This document shows positions 40,254 through 49,383 of a DNA stretch of 64,000 nt, one piece after another; within the stretch, counting starts at the first letter, position 1, and each line of letters opens with the position of its first letter. Source of the DNA: JAEZBP01 sp963832725 (lineage in GTDB: Bacteria > Myxococcota_A > Polyangia > Polyangiales > Sandaracinaceae); NCBI GenBank assembly GCA_963832725.1, contig CAWHVG010000002.1, positions 372,001-436,000 on the forward strand, written 5' to 3'. The notes under the pieces are model-generated. The model saw nothing but the letters and a program-made list of their open reading frames with translations. It searched no databases and was not told where the DNA came from. Made by a program: the position numbers and the translations under genes.

Positions 40254-41493
40254 TCAGTCGAGCTCGGTGAGGCGGAAGAGGCCCTCCCACGGGAGCCGGC
40301 CGTCGGCCATTCCGAGCAGGGACGGTCGCTGCATCCGTCCTGCTGCCGTCACGCGCGGCGCGAGCGGCGCGGGAAGGGATGCGGCCAGTCGGCGGCGTGT
40401 GTCCTCGTCGCCCGCCACCCCGACGCACTTCAGGTGCACGCCGAGCGGCGCCAGCAGTGATCCGAAGGCGTCCTGGTCGGCCACGTCGAGCACCTGCACG
40501 TTCCGCCAGCCGGGCGAGACGCGCAGCGCGGCCTCGCCTTCGTAGGCCACCGCCCAGCCGTCCCCTTCGATCAGCTCGCCGCGCACCGCGGCCACGCCGC
40601 GCCACTGGAGCTGCGCTGCTCCGACGGCGGTGGGCAGCGCGCCGCGGGGAAGCTCGGTCGCCAGTCGGTCGAGCGTCTCACCGAGCATCCGCGCGAACGC
40701 CGAGGCGTCGAATCCGCCCTCCGCGCTCCACCGCCACCGCGTGTGGTGACAGGCACCCGCGCTGATCGTATGCCGCGACGTCCAACGCCACCGCGTCGGC
40801 AGCTCGGCGCGCCACCTCGTCGCTCTCGAGCATCGCTGCCGGCACGAAGCAGAGGCTGACGCCGTTCCCGTGCGGCACGAAGGTGGTCGTGGCCCGCAGG
40901 CGCGTGCGGATCGAGCCGAGCGTCGCGTCGCTCCCGTAGGCGCTGACGACGTCGGCACGCGTGAGGAGCACGCTCTCCAGCTCCGGCGTGCCGCCGGGAA
41001 ACGAGACGACCGCGCAGGCGTCGGCCAGCTCCGGGTCGACCTCCGTCAATGCCGCGTGAAAGAGGCGCGGGAGCACGTCGTCGCGTGACGACGCCTTCAC
41101 CAGGAGGGGAGCCCGCGCGATCAGCGCCAGCGACCAGGGCTGCACGCAGGCGGTGAAGACGTTTCCGGCCAGGACCAGCACGCTCAGCCGTGCCGGTGCA
41201 GAGAGCGTGCTCGGTGGCGGCGCCATCCTCCGCGCGGCCTCGAGGAGCTCCTCCTCGCCCGCGCGCTGGAAGGTCGCCGAAAGCGCCCAGGCGACCATGG
41301 GCAGCGTCAGTCCGGTGCTCTCGGGCAGCGTGCTGCGGGCGGCGCGGCCGGGTGCCAGCTCCGGATCGGCGATGCGCGCCCACGCCCGGCTCACCACCTC
41401 CGCCAACTCCATCGGGTCGCGCTTGGCCAGCGGCTCAGCGGCTTGCTCCAGTCGGTCGAGCGTCGCGCGCAGCCACGTTTCGGTCTCACTCAC
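40254..41493 (-). CDS. luxC-like: LuxC-family acyl-CoA reductase (frameshift near 40740)
   Basis: About 413 aa. The N-terminal part is STLPESTGLTLPMVAWAL; NAD(P)-binding and aldehyde-dehydrogenase-like segments follow (SVLVLAGNVFTACVQPW; LVKASSRDDVLP). The active-site cysteine lies in AYDQRGCLSPH. An indel near 40740 moves the rest (WSAEGGFDASAFARML to LFRLTELD) to another frame. Family function: reduction of activated fatty acyl groups to aldehydes. It is the last gene of a three-gene unit; the start overlaps the LuxE-like stop by 8 bp. No luxAB genes are nearby. Confidence 0.85.
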
Positions 41494-42526
41494 CGAGGGC
41501 CTCCTCGACGGCCAGCGAGCAGCCGCGCGGCGTCGCGCCCGGCGCTCGGCCGATCAGCTCGAGCGAGCCGCCCCGGACGATGGCCAGGTCCGAGGTCTGG
41601 ATCGCGCACACCGAGTCGAGGTTGGCGAGATCGTCGATGCGCAACACGCCCACCTCGCCGTCGGGGACCCGCGCCAGCGTTGCAGGATCGACGGCGGTGA
41701 CCCGCACCCAGCCCGGCACCCAGAAGCGACGCGGTGCGGGCTCGCCGCGCGGCGTGAGCTCGTACATCTGTGAGCTGAGCTCGGTCATCCCGTACTCGGC
41801 GACCACCCAGGCCTCGTCGACACCGTAGCGTTCGGCGATGGCCTGGCGCAGCACTGCGGGCGCGATCTCGCGCGAGCGGCCCTTGTAGCCTCCCGTCTGC
41901 ATCACGCGGCTCTTGGGCGGCAGCGCGTAGCGGCGGTCGCCGAGCCCGTCCTCGGCGTGCACGAACGCGAAGGAGGTGCCGAGCAGCGCGACCGGCTCGC
42001 CGGCCTGCTCGGCCTCGCGAAGCACCGCGTCGAGCGCGTCGAGATCGAGCGCTCCGTCGTGCCAGACCCAGGACGTCTTCGGCGCGCGCGCGGCGAAGAG
42101 GCCGAGCATGTACGAGAGCGACGACTCGGGCGCTTCGTCGGGGTGAGGCGCCAGCATCACGAGCGGCGGGTAGCCGTCCGGGAAGAGCGCGTAGTCGGCC
42201 GCCGTGTACGCGGCGCGGTCGTAGAGCGAGAGATCCGCGTGCGCGTGGCGACCGCGCGCGCCGCTGGTCGTCCCGGAGGTGAGGAAGACGCGGACGTCCT
42301 CTTCGTCGGGATGCGACGCGACGCGCACGTGCCGGAAGACGTCGGTCGGCATCGCCGCCAGCCCGCCTCGCGCTCGGCAGAGGCGCTCATAGGCCGGCAC
42401 GTGGGCGCGCTGCCAGGCGGCGACCTCCTCGAAGAGCGCATCGCGCGCCGCCTCGTCCCGCCCGCCGCCGGCCAGGCGCTCGATCAACGCCGCGATGTCC
42501 TCTCTCAGCGCATCACGGTCCCGCAT
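41486..42526 (-). CDS. luxE-like: LuxE-family acyl-protein synthetase
   Basis: A 346-aa adenylating enzyme of the LuxE type (acyl-protein synthetase, PF04443-like). The conserved FLTSGTTSGARGRH loop (about 81-94) is the ATP/AMP-binding signature, with VVAEYGMTELSSQMYE and a C-terminal RIDDLANLDSV typical of the superfamily. Family function: activates a free fatty acid as acyl-AMP and passes it to the LuxC partner. Start ATG 42526. It lies 63 bp after the aminotransferase stop and overlaps luxC-like at its end. Confidence 0.88.
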   Translation of the reverse strand: MRDRDALREDIAALIERLAGGGRDEAARDALFEEVAAWQRAHVPAYERLCRARGGLAAMPTDVFRHVRVASHPDEEDVRVFLTSGTTSGARGRHAHADLSLYDRAAYTAADYALFPDGYPPLVMLAPHPDEAPESSLSYMLGLFAARAPKTSWVWHDGALDLDALDAVLREAEQAGEPVALLGTSFAFVHAEDGLGDRRYALPPKSRVMQTGGYKGRSREIAPAVLRQAIAERYGVDEAWVVAEYGMTELSSQMYELTPRGEPAPRRFWVPGWVRVTAVDPATLARVPDGEVGVLRIDDLANLDSVCAIQTSDLAIVRGGSLELIGRAPGATPRGCSLAVEEALGE

Positions 42527-42589
42527 CGTGCTCTCCTCCGAATGCGCGCATCCTCTCGCACGAACCTCGCGTCCCTCGATCGCCCGCCT

Positions 42590-43948
42590 TCACGCCGCCG
42601 CATCCGGGCCTCGTTCGAGCGCGTCGTCGAGCGCGTGGGCGAACCCCTCGAGGAGGTCCGCGTCGATGGTGAGCGGCGGCGTGAGCGAGAGGACCTCCGC
42701 GCTGCGGCCGGCCGGCAGCGTGAGGTAGCCCCGCTCGAGCAACGCGCGGACGAGCGCCAGCGTGCGTGCGCCGTCGTCGAGCTCGACCCCGACCATGAGC
42801 CCGCGTCCGCGCACCGCCCGGACCGAAGGGTGACGCGTCAGCGGCGCCAGCATGCCGAGGAAGCGCTCGCCCAGCTCGGCGGCGCGCTCGGCCAGCCTCT
42901 CGCGCTCCAGCACGTCGAGCGTGGCGATGGCCGACGCGCAGGCGATCGGCTGTCCGGCGAAGGTCGCCGTGTGGATCGCCTCCCCGCCGGGGTCGCCCCA
43001 GGCCCGCAGGATCGACTCGTCGCCGACCATGGCGCTGATGGGCATCCCGCCGCCGAGCGCTTTGCCGAGGCAGAGCAGGTCGGGTTGCACTCCGTCGGCC
43101 TCGTGGGCCCAGCGCCGTCCGGTCCGACCGAGCCCGGTGAAGATCTCGTCGACGATCAAGAGCGCGCCGCGGGCGGAGCATCGCTCGCGCAGCGCCGGCA
43201 AGAAGCCCGCTGGCGGAAAGATCACGCCGCCGCGTCCGAGGGCAGGCTCGACCACCACGGCGCCGACGTCGTCGTCCAAGAGCGCGTCGAACGCCTCGAG
43301 CGCCGGCGCGAGCGCCTCTTCGCTAGCGGGGTAGGGCGCGAAGCGAGCGTGCGCTCCGAGCTGGCCGGCGAAGGGCGCGCGGAACGCCGGCGCGTACCCG
43401 CAGATCGAGAGCGGCCCGTACATCAGCCCGTGGTAACCGCCCTCGAACGCGATCACGCCGGAACGCGACGTGGCGAGCACGGCGGATTTCATCGCGGCGG
43501 CGATCGCGTCGGCGCCGTTGAGCCCCAGGATGACGCGGGGCGCGTCGAAGGGCGCGATGTCGGCCAGCCGATCGAGCAGCTCCAGCTTCGGCACCGACGG
43601 GTGCACGTCACCGAGCGCGTGAGGCAGCACAGCCGCTTGCCGCTGCACGGCTTCCACGACGGACGGATGCGTGTGCCCGACCGCCGCCACGGCGAATCCG
43701 GCGGTCAGATCGACGAAGACGTTGGCGTCGGCGTCGCGGACGTTGGCGCCGCGTGCCTCCGCCCACACGATCGGATCGTGCCGCGCCCCCGAGCGCTCCT
43801 CGCGCCGGGCCCGTCGCGCGGTCAGCGAAGGGCACTCGCGGCGGGCGAGCGTCTCCACCCACGCCTCTCCGGCGGGGCCGGGCAGAGGCGTGGCGATGGC
43901 GGGCGGGAGCTGTCCGAGCGGCGCGTCCACGGCCGTGTCGTAAAACAC
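42590..43948 (-). CDS. Class III PLP-dependent aminotransferase
   Basis: A 452-aa fold-type I enzyme of the 4-aminobutyrate/glutamate-semialdehyde group. PLP features: NGADAIAAAMK (phosphate-binding area), AFEGGYHGLMYG (aromatic stacking), IVDEIFTGLGRTG (Asp contacting the pyridine N), and DLLCLGKALGGGMPIS with the Schiff-base Lys. The N-terminal extension is about 70 aa. Start GTG 43948. First gene of the unit with LuxE- and LuxC-like enzymes; transamination of an aldehyde made by those enzymes is the simplest reading, but an amino acid or diamine substrate is possible. Confidence 0.85.
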   Translation of the reverse strand: MFYDTAVDAPLGQLPPAIATPLPGPAGEAWVETLARRECPSLTARRARREERSGARHDPIVWAEARGANVRDADANVFVDLTAGFAVAAVGHTHPSVVEAVQRQAAVLPHALGDVHPSVPKLELLDRLADIAPFDAPRVILGLNGADAIAAAMKSAVLATSRSGVIAFEGGYHGLMYGPLSICGYAPAFRAPFAGQLGAHARFAPYPASEEALAPALEAFDALLDDDVGAVVVEPALGRGGVIFPPAGFLPALRERCSARGALLIVDEIFTGLGRTGRRWAHEADGVQPDLLCLGKALGGGMPISAMVGDESILRAWGDPGGEAIHTATFAGQPIACASAIATLDVLERERLAERAAELGERFLGMLAPLTRHPSVRAVRGRGLMVGVELDDGARTLALVRALLERGYLTLPAGRSAEVLSLTPPLTIDADLLEGFAHALDDALERGPDAAA

Positions 43949-44124
43949 CCGGCGTCAGTCCGCTACACCTTCGCCTCGCCGGTCCCGCGCCTCTGATTTC
44001 GTCCTCGCCCGCAAGCCCCCTCTTCGGGAGCGAAACGGTTCGCGCCGGGCGGGCGAGCGTGCGCGACGCCATCCTCGGTCTGGCGGCTGGAGAGGTGCCC
44101 GACGCGCCCTCGATGGAGAGCCGG

Positions 44125-44307
44125 CTAGCGCCGCACGGTGCGGCGAGCGACGCCCGCATAGCTGACAGGCGTCAGCGGGCGTCCGATCACCGCATGTGCG
44201 TCGCTGGGGACCCAGAGGCCGCCCTGCGGCGCGAAGATCAGCGCCGATACGAAAGCCGCGATCACGATGAGGCCGCGTACGACGACCCTCTTCGTTCGTC
44301 TCGACAT
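44125..44307 (-). CDS. Small exported protein coupled to DUF2092 gene
   Basis: 60 aa: RRTKRVVVRGLIVIAAFVS signal/anchor, then HAVIGRPLTPVSYAGVARRTVRR. The AVxGRPxTPVSxAGVARRT motif is a conserved small-protein family I know only as hypothetical. Its ATG overlaps the stop of the DUF2092 gene by one base (TGATG), so it is translated together with it. Confidence 0.7.
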   Translation of the reverse strand: MSRRTKRVVVRGLIVIAAFVSALIFAPQGGLWVPSDAHAVIGRPLTPVSYAGVARRTVRR

Positions 44308-45230
44308 CACTTCCCTCGTCCTTCCTCGCGAGGCTCACCCTCGCGCCTCGCGGCCTCGGCCGCACCTTCCATCAAGCTGGCGAACTGGACCTGCTGTGCG
44401 TCCGCGGCCGGCGCGATGGCGAACGTGTTCGGCGCGAAAACCGGGTTCACGTTCCAATCTTGTAGGTCGACCGCGAACTCCGGTTGCGCGCGTTGATCGC
44501 GGGTCGTGATCTCGTAGCGGCGCGGGAGCGGTCGGTCGCCGACCTCCACCCAGAGCTGCCAGTCCGCTTTGTCGCCGTGGAAGAGGACGTGATCACAGAC
44601 CACGCCGCGGATCGCGGATCGGCCGAGGTATCGACCGCTGCGCACGTGCCGCATCAGCCCGTCGTAGGCATCCGTGTAGAGGAGATCCGCGCCCGGTGCC
44701 TCGATCCCCAGTCGATCCCGCGCCTCGTCGAGCGCGTCGTCGAGATCATGAGGCGCCTGCGTCACGGCGTAGACGTTTTGACGGTGCCCCTCGAGCATGA
44801 TCTCGTTGCCGTCGTAGATGAACGAGAGATCTGCCAGCGGACCATGACGATCGCTGCGGAGCTGGTTGGGGCGCTGCATCGCGACGTCCGAGCGCGCGAA
44901 CTCCTGGGCCTTCTCCCCGCTCGTCAGCACGACCTCGGTCATCGAGTCCGCCGTCACCGCGAATGCGGGGAGCGAGCCGAGATAGTTCGTCATGCGGCGC
45001 ACGATCGCGGTCGCCTGCGGGTCGATTCGATCCTGACCGTCCCGAGGCGCCTCGAGCTGTTGTCGTCGCAGCTCCACCGCCCCACCTCGCGGTGCCGCCT
45101 GTTCTCCTCGTGCGGGGGCCGCTTCGTGCTCCTGAGCGCGCGCGGCGAGCTCTGGATACCCGAGCACCAACGCGAGCCCTGCCGCAGCCGTGACGCACAA
45201 ACCCACTACCCATGCCCGTCGCAACTTCAT
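44307..45230 (-). CDS. DUF2092 periplasmic protein
   Basis: 307 aa with a signal peptide (RRAWVVGLCVTAAAGLAL, cleavage near ARAQ). The body matches DUF2092: DPQATAIVRRMTNYLGSLPAF, VAMQRPNQLRSDRHG, DLSFIYDGNEIMLEG, ADLLYTDAYDGLM, GVVCDHVLFHGDKADWQLWVE, and PLPRRYEITTRDQ. This is a LolA-like fold family of exported proteins with unknown role. Start ATG 45230. It is followed by the overlapping small gene. Confidence 0.85.
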   Translation of the reverse strand: MKLRRAWVVGLCVTAAAGLALVLGYPELAARAQEHEAAPARGEQAAPRGGAVELRRQQLEAPRDGQDRIDPQATAIVRRMTNYLGSLPAFAVTADSMTEVVLTSGEKAQEFARSDVAMQRPNQLRSDRHGPLADLSFIYDGNEIMLEGHRQNVYAVTQAPHDLDDALDEARDRLGIEAPGADLLYTDAYDGLMRHVRSGRYLGRSAIRGVVCDHVLFHGDKADWQLWVEVGDRPLPRRYEITTRDQRAQPEFAVDLQDWNVNPVFAPNTFAIAPAADAQQVQFASLMEGAAEAARREGEPREEGRGK

Positions 45231-45515
45231 GCGAGCCTCCCGTATTGGCGATGCCTCATGCCCATCGTTCGGCTGCAAGTCCCTGACCAGCGCCGATTTA
45301 GTGTTTCGAGCTTGGCCACAGGGTTTGGTGGGAGCGCGCGCCGAGACGCCGGGTCGTGGCGTCAGCTCGCGCGGCGCTCGGATTCGCCGCACGTGGCCGA
45401 TCCCGGGATCCTGTGTCGCGAGTCCTGAACGTCGCGGGCGACGCAGTCGCTCGGCGTGGCGGAAGGGCTAGAGCACCGACGGACGAACGCGGCACGGTGA
45501 CGGCGAGCGCAGCCG

Positions 45516-45962
45516 TCAGTCCGAGTCGCGGCCCAGCCAGGCCAAGAGGCGCTCCAGCCAGCTCGGGTCTTCACGCTCCTCGGGCGAGAGGACCAGTCGC
45601 GAGAGCGCGTCCACCTCGCTCGGCGTCAAGAACACCGCCATGCAGCTCTCGCAGCGCGCCAGCGACGGCCCTCGCTCCAGATAGATCCGTCGCACCATCG
45701 CCGTCGCGCAGTCCGGGCAGGTGAGCTGCTCCGCCGGCAAAGGCGCCTCACCGGCGTGGGGCACATCGCCTCGATCGACCAAACCACGCGAGATCGCCGA
45801 CGGCTCTCCGTCGAAAAACTCCAGGAAAAGCCCTCTACAGGAGCCGCAACGATCGATGGCGGCCACCGCGCCCACGTCCTGCGGATCGGTCTGCACCGTC
45901 ACCTCATCCATCGGTGTGGCGCAGGCGGGGCAGGCGCGGGCTCGGCCTCGATAGGACGACAT
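45516..45962 (-). CDS. Zinc-ribbon (zf-TFIIB type) protein
   Basis: 148 aa with two zinc-ribbon pairs: CPACATPMDEVTV with CGSCRGLFLEFF, and CPDCATAMVRRIYLE with CESCMAVFLTPSEVDAL. These are tandem zf-TFIIB-like fingers. The C-terminus is a short acidic helix. No catalytic domain. ATG 45962 overlaps the divergent start at 45961 (CATG), so one of the two real starts may be further in. Confidence 0.8.
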   Translation of the reverse strand: MSSYRGRARACPACATPMDEVTVQTDPQDVGAVAAIDRCGSCRGLFLEFFDGEPSAISRGLVDRGDVPHAGEAPLPAEQLTCPDCATAMVRRIYLERGPSLARCESCMAVFLTPSEVDALSRLVLSPEEREDPSWLERLLAWLGRDSD

Positions 45963-47004
45963 GGCGACGAGAGTACCGAACGAGCGGCACAAAACTAGGC
46001 CAACGCTCGGATACGGCTACAATGAGGATTCACTGGGAGCTCTGTTGGCCAGCGTGAACGATCCGCAGCTCGCTGCATTTCGACGGTTGCTCGACGATGC
46101 CCACCAAGGCGGTCAGGCCAAGGTGGACGCGCTCGTCGCGCTCGCGCAGCGCACCGTCTTCGTGGTGCCCTGGCCCGGCGGCATCGAGGGGTGGCGTACG
46201 CTCGTCAACCGCGACGGCGTCGCCGCGCTGCCCCTCTTCACCGACGCGGCGACGCTCGAGGAAGCCGCGCGTCGTTACGGTTGGCTCGACGCCCGCGCCG
46301 AGGCGCCTCGCGCGGAGGTCGGCGCGCGCGCGGCGCTGAACTACGCCGTCCGCGAGAGCCTCGCGTTCGTGGTGATCGACATCGCTTCGCCGCACGCGCT
46401 CGAGGTCTCGCGCAAGGAGTTCGAGCCGCTGCTCACGCCCGCCGCGCGCCGCGACTCGTCCGGCCCCTATGCGGGCGCGGGAAGGATCTCTTCTTCGCTC
46501 ATCCGCGCTGTCCGACCGACGCCACCGCCGCTGCACGCCACCGATGCGGTGTCCATGCACCCGACGCCGCCGCCCGGCTCGCTCTCGGCACCTCGCGTGC
46601 CCGAGGTGCAGCCTCCGAAGGACGTCGGTTTCACGGTCTCGACGGGCTTCAACGACTCCGCCAAGGCGGCCACCTTCGGCGGTGGCACCAGCGTCACGCT
46701 CTCGGGCCTCCCGAGCCCGCCGACGGCCGCGCTCCTCGACGCGCTGACCGCGGTGCTGCGCGGCTTTCCCGAAGTGGAGTGGGCCTGCATGGCACAGGCC
46801 TCGCGCGGGCCCACCAAGTCCGTGCCGACCGTGGCGCTGCGGGTGGACGACGGCTTCCGCCAGCGGGTCAACGAGATCATCGCTGACGTGCGCGGCGCGG
46901 CCGAAGCGAACGGCGCGTCCGTCGACGTGCTCCTCCTCGACGACAAGGCCCTGACGCGCTCCGCCCGCGCGCAGGGCTACGCGTTCTATCCCTGGCGCAA
47001 GTGA
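45961..47004 (+). CDS. SseB-like protein
   Basis: Up to 347 aa. Residues about 40-160 match the SseB N-terminal domain (RTVFVVPWPGGIEGWRTLVN, AALPLFTDAATLEEAARRYGW, LNYAVRESLAFVVIDIA, KEFEPLL). A Pro-rich linker follows, then an SseB C-terminal-type domain (LLDALTAVLRGFPEVEWACMAQ; QRVNEIIADVRGAAE). SseB in E. coli suppresses serine sensitivity; its mechanism is unclear. The first ATG is at 45961, but GTG 46054 would fit the domain start and leave space for divergent promoters. Confidence 0.78.
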   Translation: MATRVPNERHKTRPTLGYGYNEDSLGALLASVNDPQLAAFRRLLDDAHQGGQAKVDALVALAQRTVFVVPWPGGIEGWRTLVNRDGVAALPLFTDAATLEEAARRYGWLDARAEAPRAEVGARAALNYAVRESLAFVVIDIASPHALEVSRKEFEPLLTPAARRDSSGPYAGAGRISSSLIRAVRPTPPPLHATDAVSMHPTPPPGSLSAPRVPEVQPPKDVGFTVSTGFNDSAKAATFGGGTSVTLSGLPSPPTAALLDALTAVLRGFPEVEWACMAQASRGPTKSVPTVALRVDDGFRQRVNEIIADVRGAAEANGASVDVLLLDDKALTRSARAQGYAFYPWRK

Positions 47005-47008
47005 CGCG

Positions 47009-48598
47009 TTGAAGCAGCGGGTCGCTTTCGCGCGGGCGGAGATCACCGCGTACGAGCGCGGGATGGGGCTGCTCGGTTGGGGGCAGCCCGAGAACGTCGC
47101 CGAGGGCGTGGCCGAGCCGCTCTTCGCGCGGGCGATGGTGGTCGAGGACGAGCGCGGCGCGCGCGCGGCCTACGTCTGTGCGGACCTCTGCTTCGTCTCG
47201 GTCGGGCTGCGCGAAGAGGTGCTCGCGCGCGCGGCGGCGCGGGGGCTCGGGATCGGACCACACGGCCTGATGCTCTCCGCCACGCACACTCACAGCGGTC
47301 CGAGCGGCTTCAGCCACGCGTTCTTCTACGACCTGGCCGGCCCGGGTTTCGCGCCGCGTGTCTTCGAGACGCTGGCGGAGGGGATCACGTCGGCGCTCGC
47401 CGAAGCCGTCTCGCGCCTCGCGCCGGCTCGCCTCTCGCTCGCGACGACGCGGATCCCCGGAAGCGAGCCGGTGGCGTTCAACCGTTCGGTCTCGGCGTTC
47501 TGGCGCAACCCCGAGGTCCGCGGGGCGCCCTCGCCCGATCGCGCGGTGGACCGGACGCTGACGGCGCTCGTGGCGCGTGACGCGCGCGGCCGGCCCATCG
47601 GTGCGCTCAGCCTCTTCGCGCTTCACGCCACCAGCATCCACGGCGACGGACGCGCCCTGCACGGCGACCACAAAGGGCTCGCCGCGGTGGCGCTCGAGCG
47701 CTGGGCGCGAGACCACGGCGCCGGCAGCGACTTCGTCGCGATCTTCGGTCAGGGCGCGGCCGGCGACGTCACGCCCAACCATCGCTTCGACCCGCGGCGC
47801 GGCGTGACCGTGGGACGCTTCGACGACGATCGAGACAGCGCCGCTTACGTGGCCGACGTGCAGGCGCGGGCGACCGCGTCGCTCTTGGAAATGGAAGGCG
47901 AGCCGCTCGACGGACCGGTCGGCGGGGCGATCGTCCACGTGGACTTCGGGCCGGGCCGCCTCGGCGTGGCGATGGCGGAAGGCACCGCGGAGGGACCCGG
48001 CCCGCTCGGGCCGTTCCGCGCGCTCAGCCGGCTCGCGCACCGGGCCCGCGCGCGCGCCGCCGATCCGAAGCTGCTCCTGCTCGACGTCGGTCCCGCCCGC
48101 CGCGCGCGCCTCTTCGGAACGATCGATCCGCTCGCGTTGCCGATCGCCGATCCCGTGTTCGTCCACGCCCGGCGCGCGCGCGAGGCCGGCGGCGGTGTCG
48201 ACGAGCACGCCTGGATCCCGAACGTGTTGCCGCTCGGCATCCTGCGGATCGGGCCGCTGGCCATCGTCGGCTTGCCGAACGAGCCGACCACCATCGCCGG
48301 CCTCCGCATCCGGCGCGCGCTCTCGCCGTCGCTCGCCCGCCACGGCGTGCGGCGCGTGCACGTGCAGGGCTACGCCAACGACTACGCCGGCTATCTGACG
48401 ACGCCCGAAGAGTACGACGTGCAGCGCTACGAGGGCGCCTATACGCTCTTCGGGAGAGGGAGCCTCGCCGCGTTCACCCGCGCGCTATCCGGGCTCGCCC
48501 GCGAGCTGGACGTGCCCCGCGATCCCGGCCCGATCCCGATCTGCACGCCCCGCGAGCTGGCCGCGCGCCGCGGAGCGGGCTGGAGCGAGCGGGACTGA
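47009..48598 (+). CDS. Neutral/alkaline ceramidase-like hydrolase
   Basis: 529 aa. It starts TTG 47009, four bases after the SseB-like stop; VAFARAEIT is the usual N-terminus of the family, so the late ATG is less likely. Motifs: LMLSATHTHSGPSGFSHAF (zinc histidines), ALHATSIHGDG, FGQGAAGDVTPNHRFD, GIGPLAIVGLPNEPTT and NDYAGYLTTPEEYDVQRYEGAYTLFG. These match neutral ceramidases, which cleave the N-acyl bond of ceramide-like lipids. Signal peptide absent, so it may act in the cytoplasm. Confidence 0.85.
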   Translation: MKQRVAFARAEITAYERGMGLLGWGQPENVAEGVAEPLFARAMVVEDERGARAAYVCADLCFVSVGLREEVLARAAARGLGIGPHGLMLSATHTHSGPSGFSHAFFYDLAGPGFAPRVFETLAEGITSALAEAVSRLAPARLSLATTRIPGSEPVAFNRSVSAFWRNPEVRGAPSPDRAVDRTLTALVARDARGRPIGALSLFALHATSIHGDGRALHGDHKGLAAVALERWARDHGAGSDFVAIFGQGAAGDVTPNHRFDPRRGVTVGRFDDDRDSAAYVADVQARATASLLEMEGEPLDGPVGGAIVHVDFGPGRLGVAMAEGTAEGPGPLGPFRALSRLAHRARARAADPKLLLLDVGPARRARLFGTIDPLALPIADPVFVHARRAREAGGGVDEHAWIPNVLPLGILRIGPLAIVGLPNEPTTIAGLRIRRALSPSLARHGVRRVHVQGYANDYAGYLTTPEEYDVQRYEGAYTLFGRGSLAAFTRALSGLARELDVPRDPGPIPICTPRELAARRGAGWSERD

Positions 48599-48704
48599 GG
48601 GAGCGCCGACACGTACCCGGAGGGCGCACCCGGCGAACGTCTCGGAGCCGGTGCTCCGACGGTCTGCGGCTCGTTCGAGAGAGCCGGGGCGCGGTCGAGC
48701 GCGA

Positions 48705-49160
48705 TCAGCTCCGCTTCTCGAGCCACTCGAACGCAGCGCCCGTCGCCACGGCGTAGAGCGCGTGGAAGCCGAGGTCTTCCGCGACCTGCGCCTTGGTCCA
48801 CTCCCGGACGGGCGACGCGAGGCCGAGTCGCGGCAGCATCACGAGGGCGGCGCTCCAGACCAGGATCGCGTGCAACGAGGTGGCGGTCGTGCCGCGCATG
48901 CCGGCGCCGCTCATCGCTCCGCGGACCAACCCCCATCCGGTCCCGTAGGCGAAGTGCGTCAATTCACCGAGGCGCTGCTCCGCGCGGCCTTCAGAGACCT
49001 CGATGGACAAGGTCTTCTCCACGGCTTTGACCGGTACGTCGCTCGGAGCTCGGCCCGAGAGCTTCATCTCCAGCATCTGAGCCAGGGTCATCACGCCGGT
49101 GCCAATCAAGCCGGCCGCCAAGCCGCGGCCGAGCGTTCCCACGAAGTGTCCGATCTTCAT
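48705..49160 (-). CDS. Small integral membrane protein
   Basis: 151 aa with about four hydrophobic segments (GRGLAAGLIGTGVMTLAQ; TGWGLVRGAMSGAG; SLHAILVWSAALVMLP; LGFHALYAVATGAAFEW). An amphipathic charged loop separates the first two. No named domain recognised. Start ATG 49160. Confidence 0.7.
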   Translation of the reverse strand: MKIGHFVGTLGRGLAAGLIGTGVMTLAQMLEMKLSGRAPSDVPVKAVEKTLSIEVSEGRAEQRLGELTHFAYGTGWGLVRGAMSGAGMRGTTATSLHAILVWSAALVMLPRLGLASPVREWTKAQVAEDLGFHALYAVATGAAFEWLEKRS

Positions 49161-49383
49161 CCGCGTCCCTTCCGTTCTCACCCACGGCCGAGAAAAGCAT
49201 GTCCCGTACCCCCCGGGTTCGCGGACGAGCAGCCCTTCGCCACCGGATCGGGATGCGCGTTCCGGCCACGTTGCCGCGCCCTGCACCAGGTCACGCCGGG
49301 GCCGTGAGCGCCAAATGGGGCTCATGCGGGCGGCATCCCCCTTGCGTCCCCTTTCGGAAGGAACCGAGCACGGGAGCGACATC

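Noticed and set aside
40254..43948. Bioluminescence (lux) operon
   Set aside because: luxC/E-like genes are present but no luxA, luxB or luxD, and an aminotransferase is in the operon instead.
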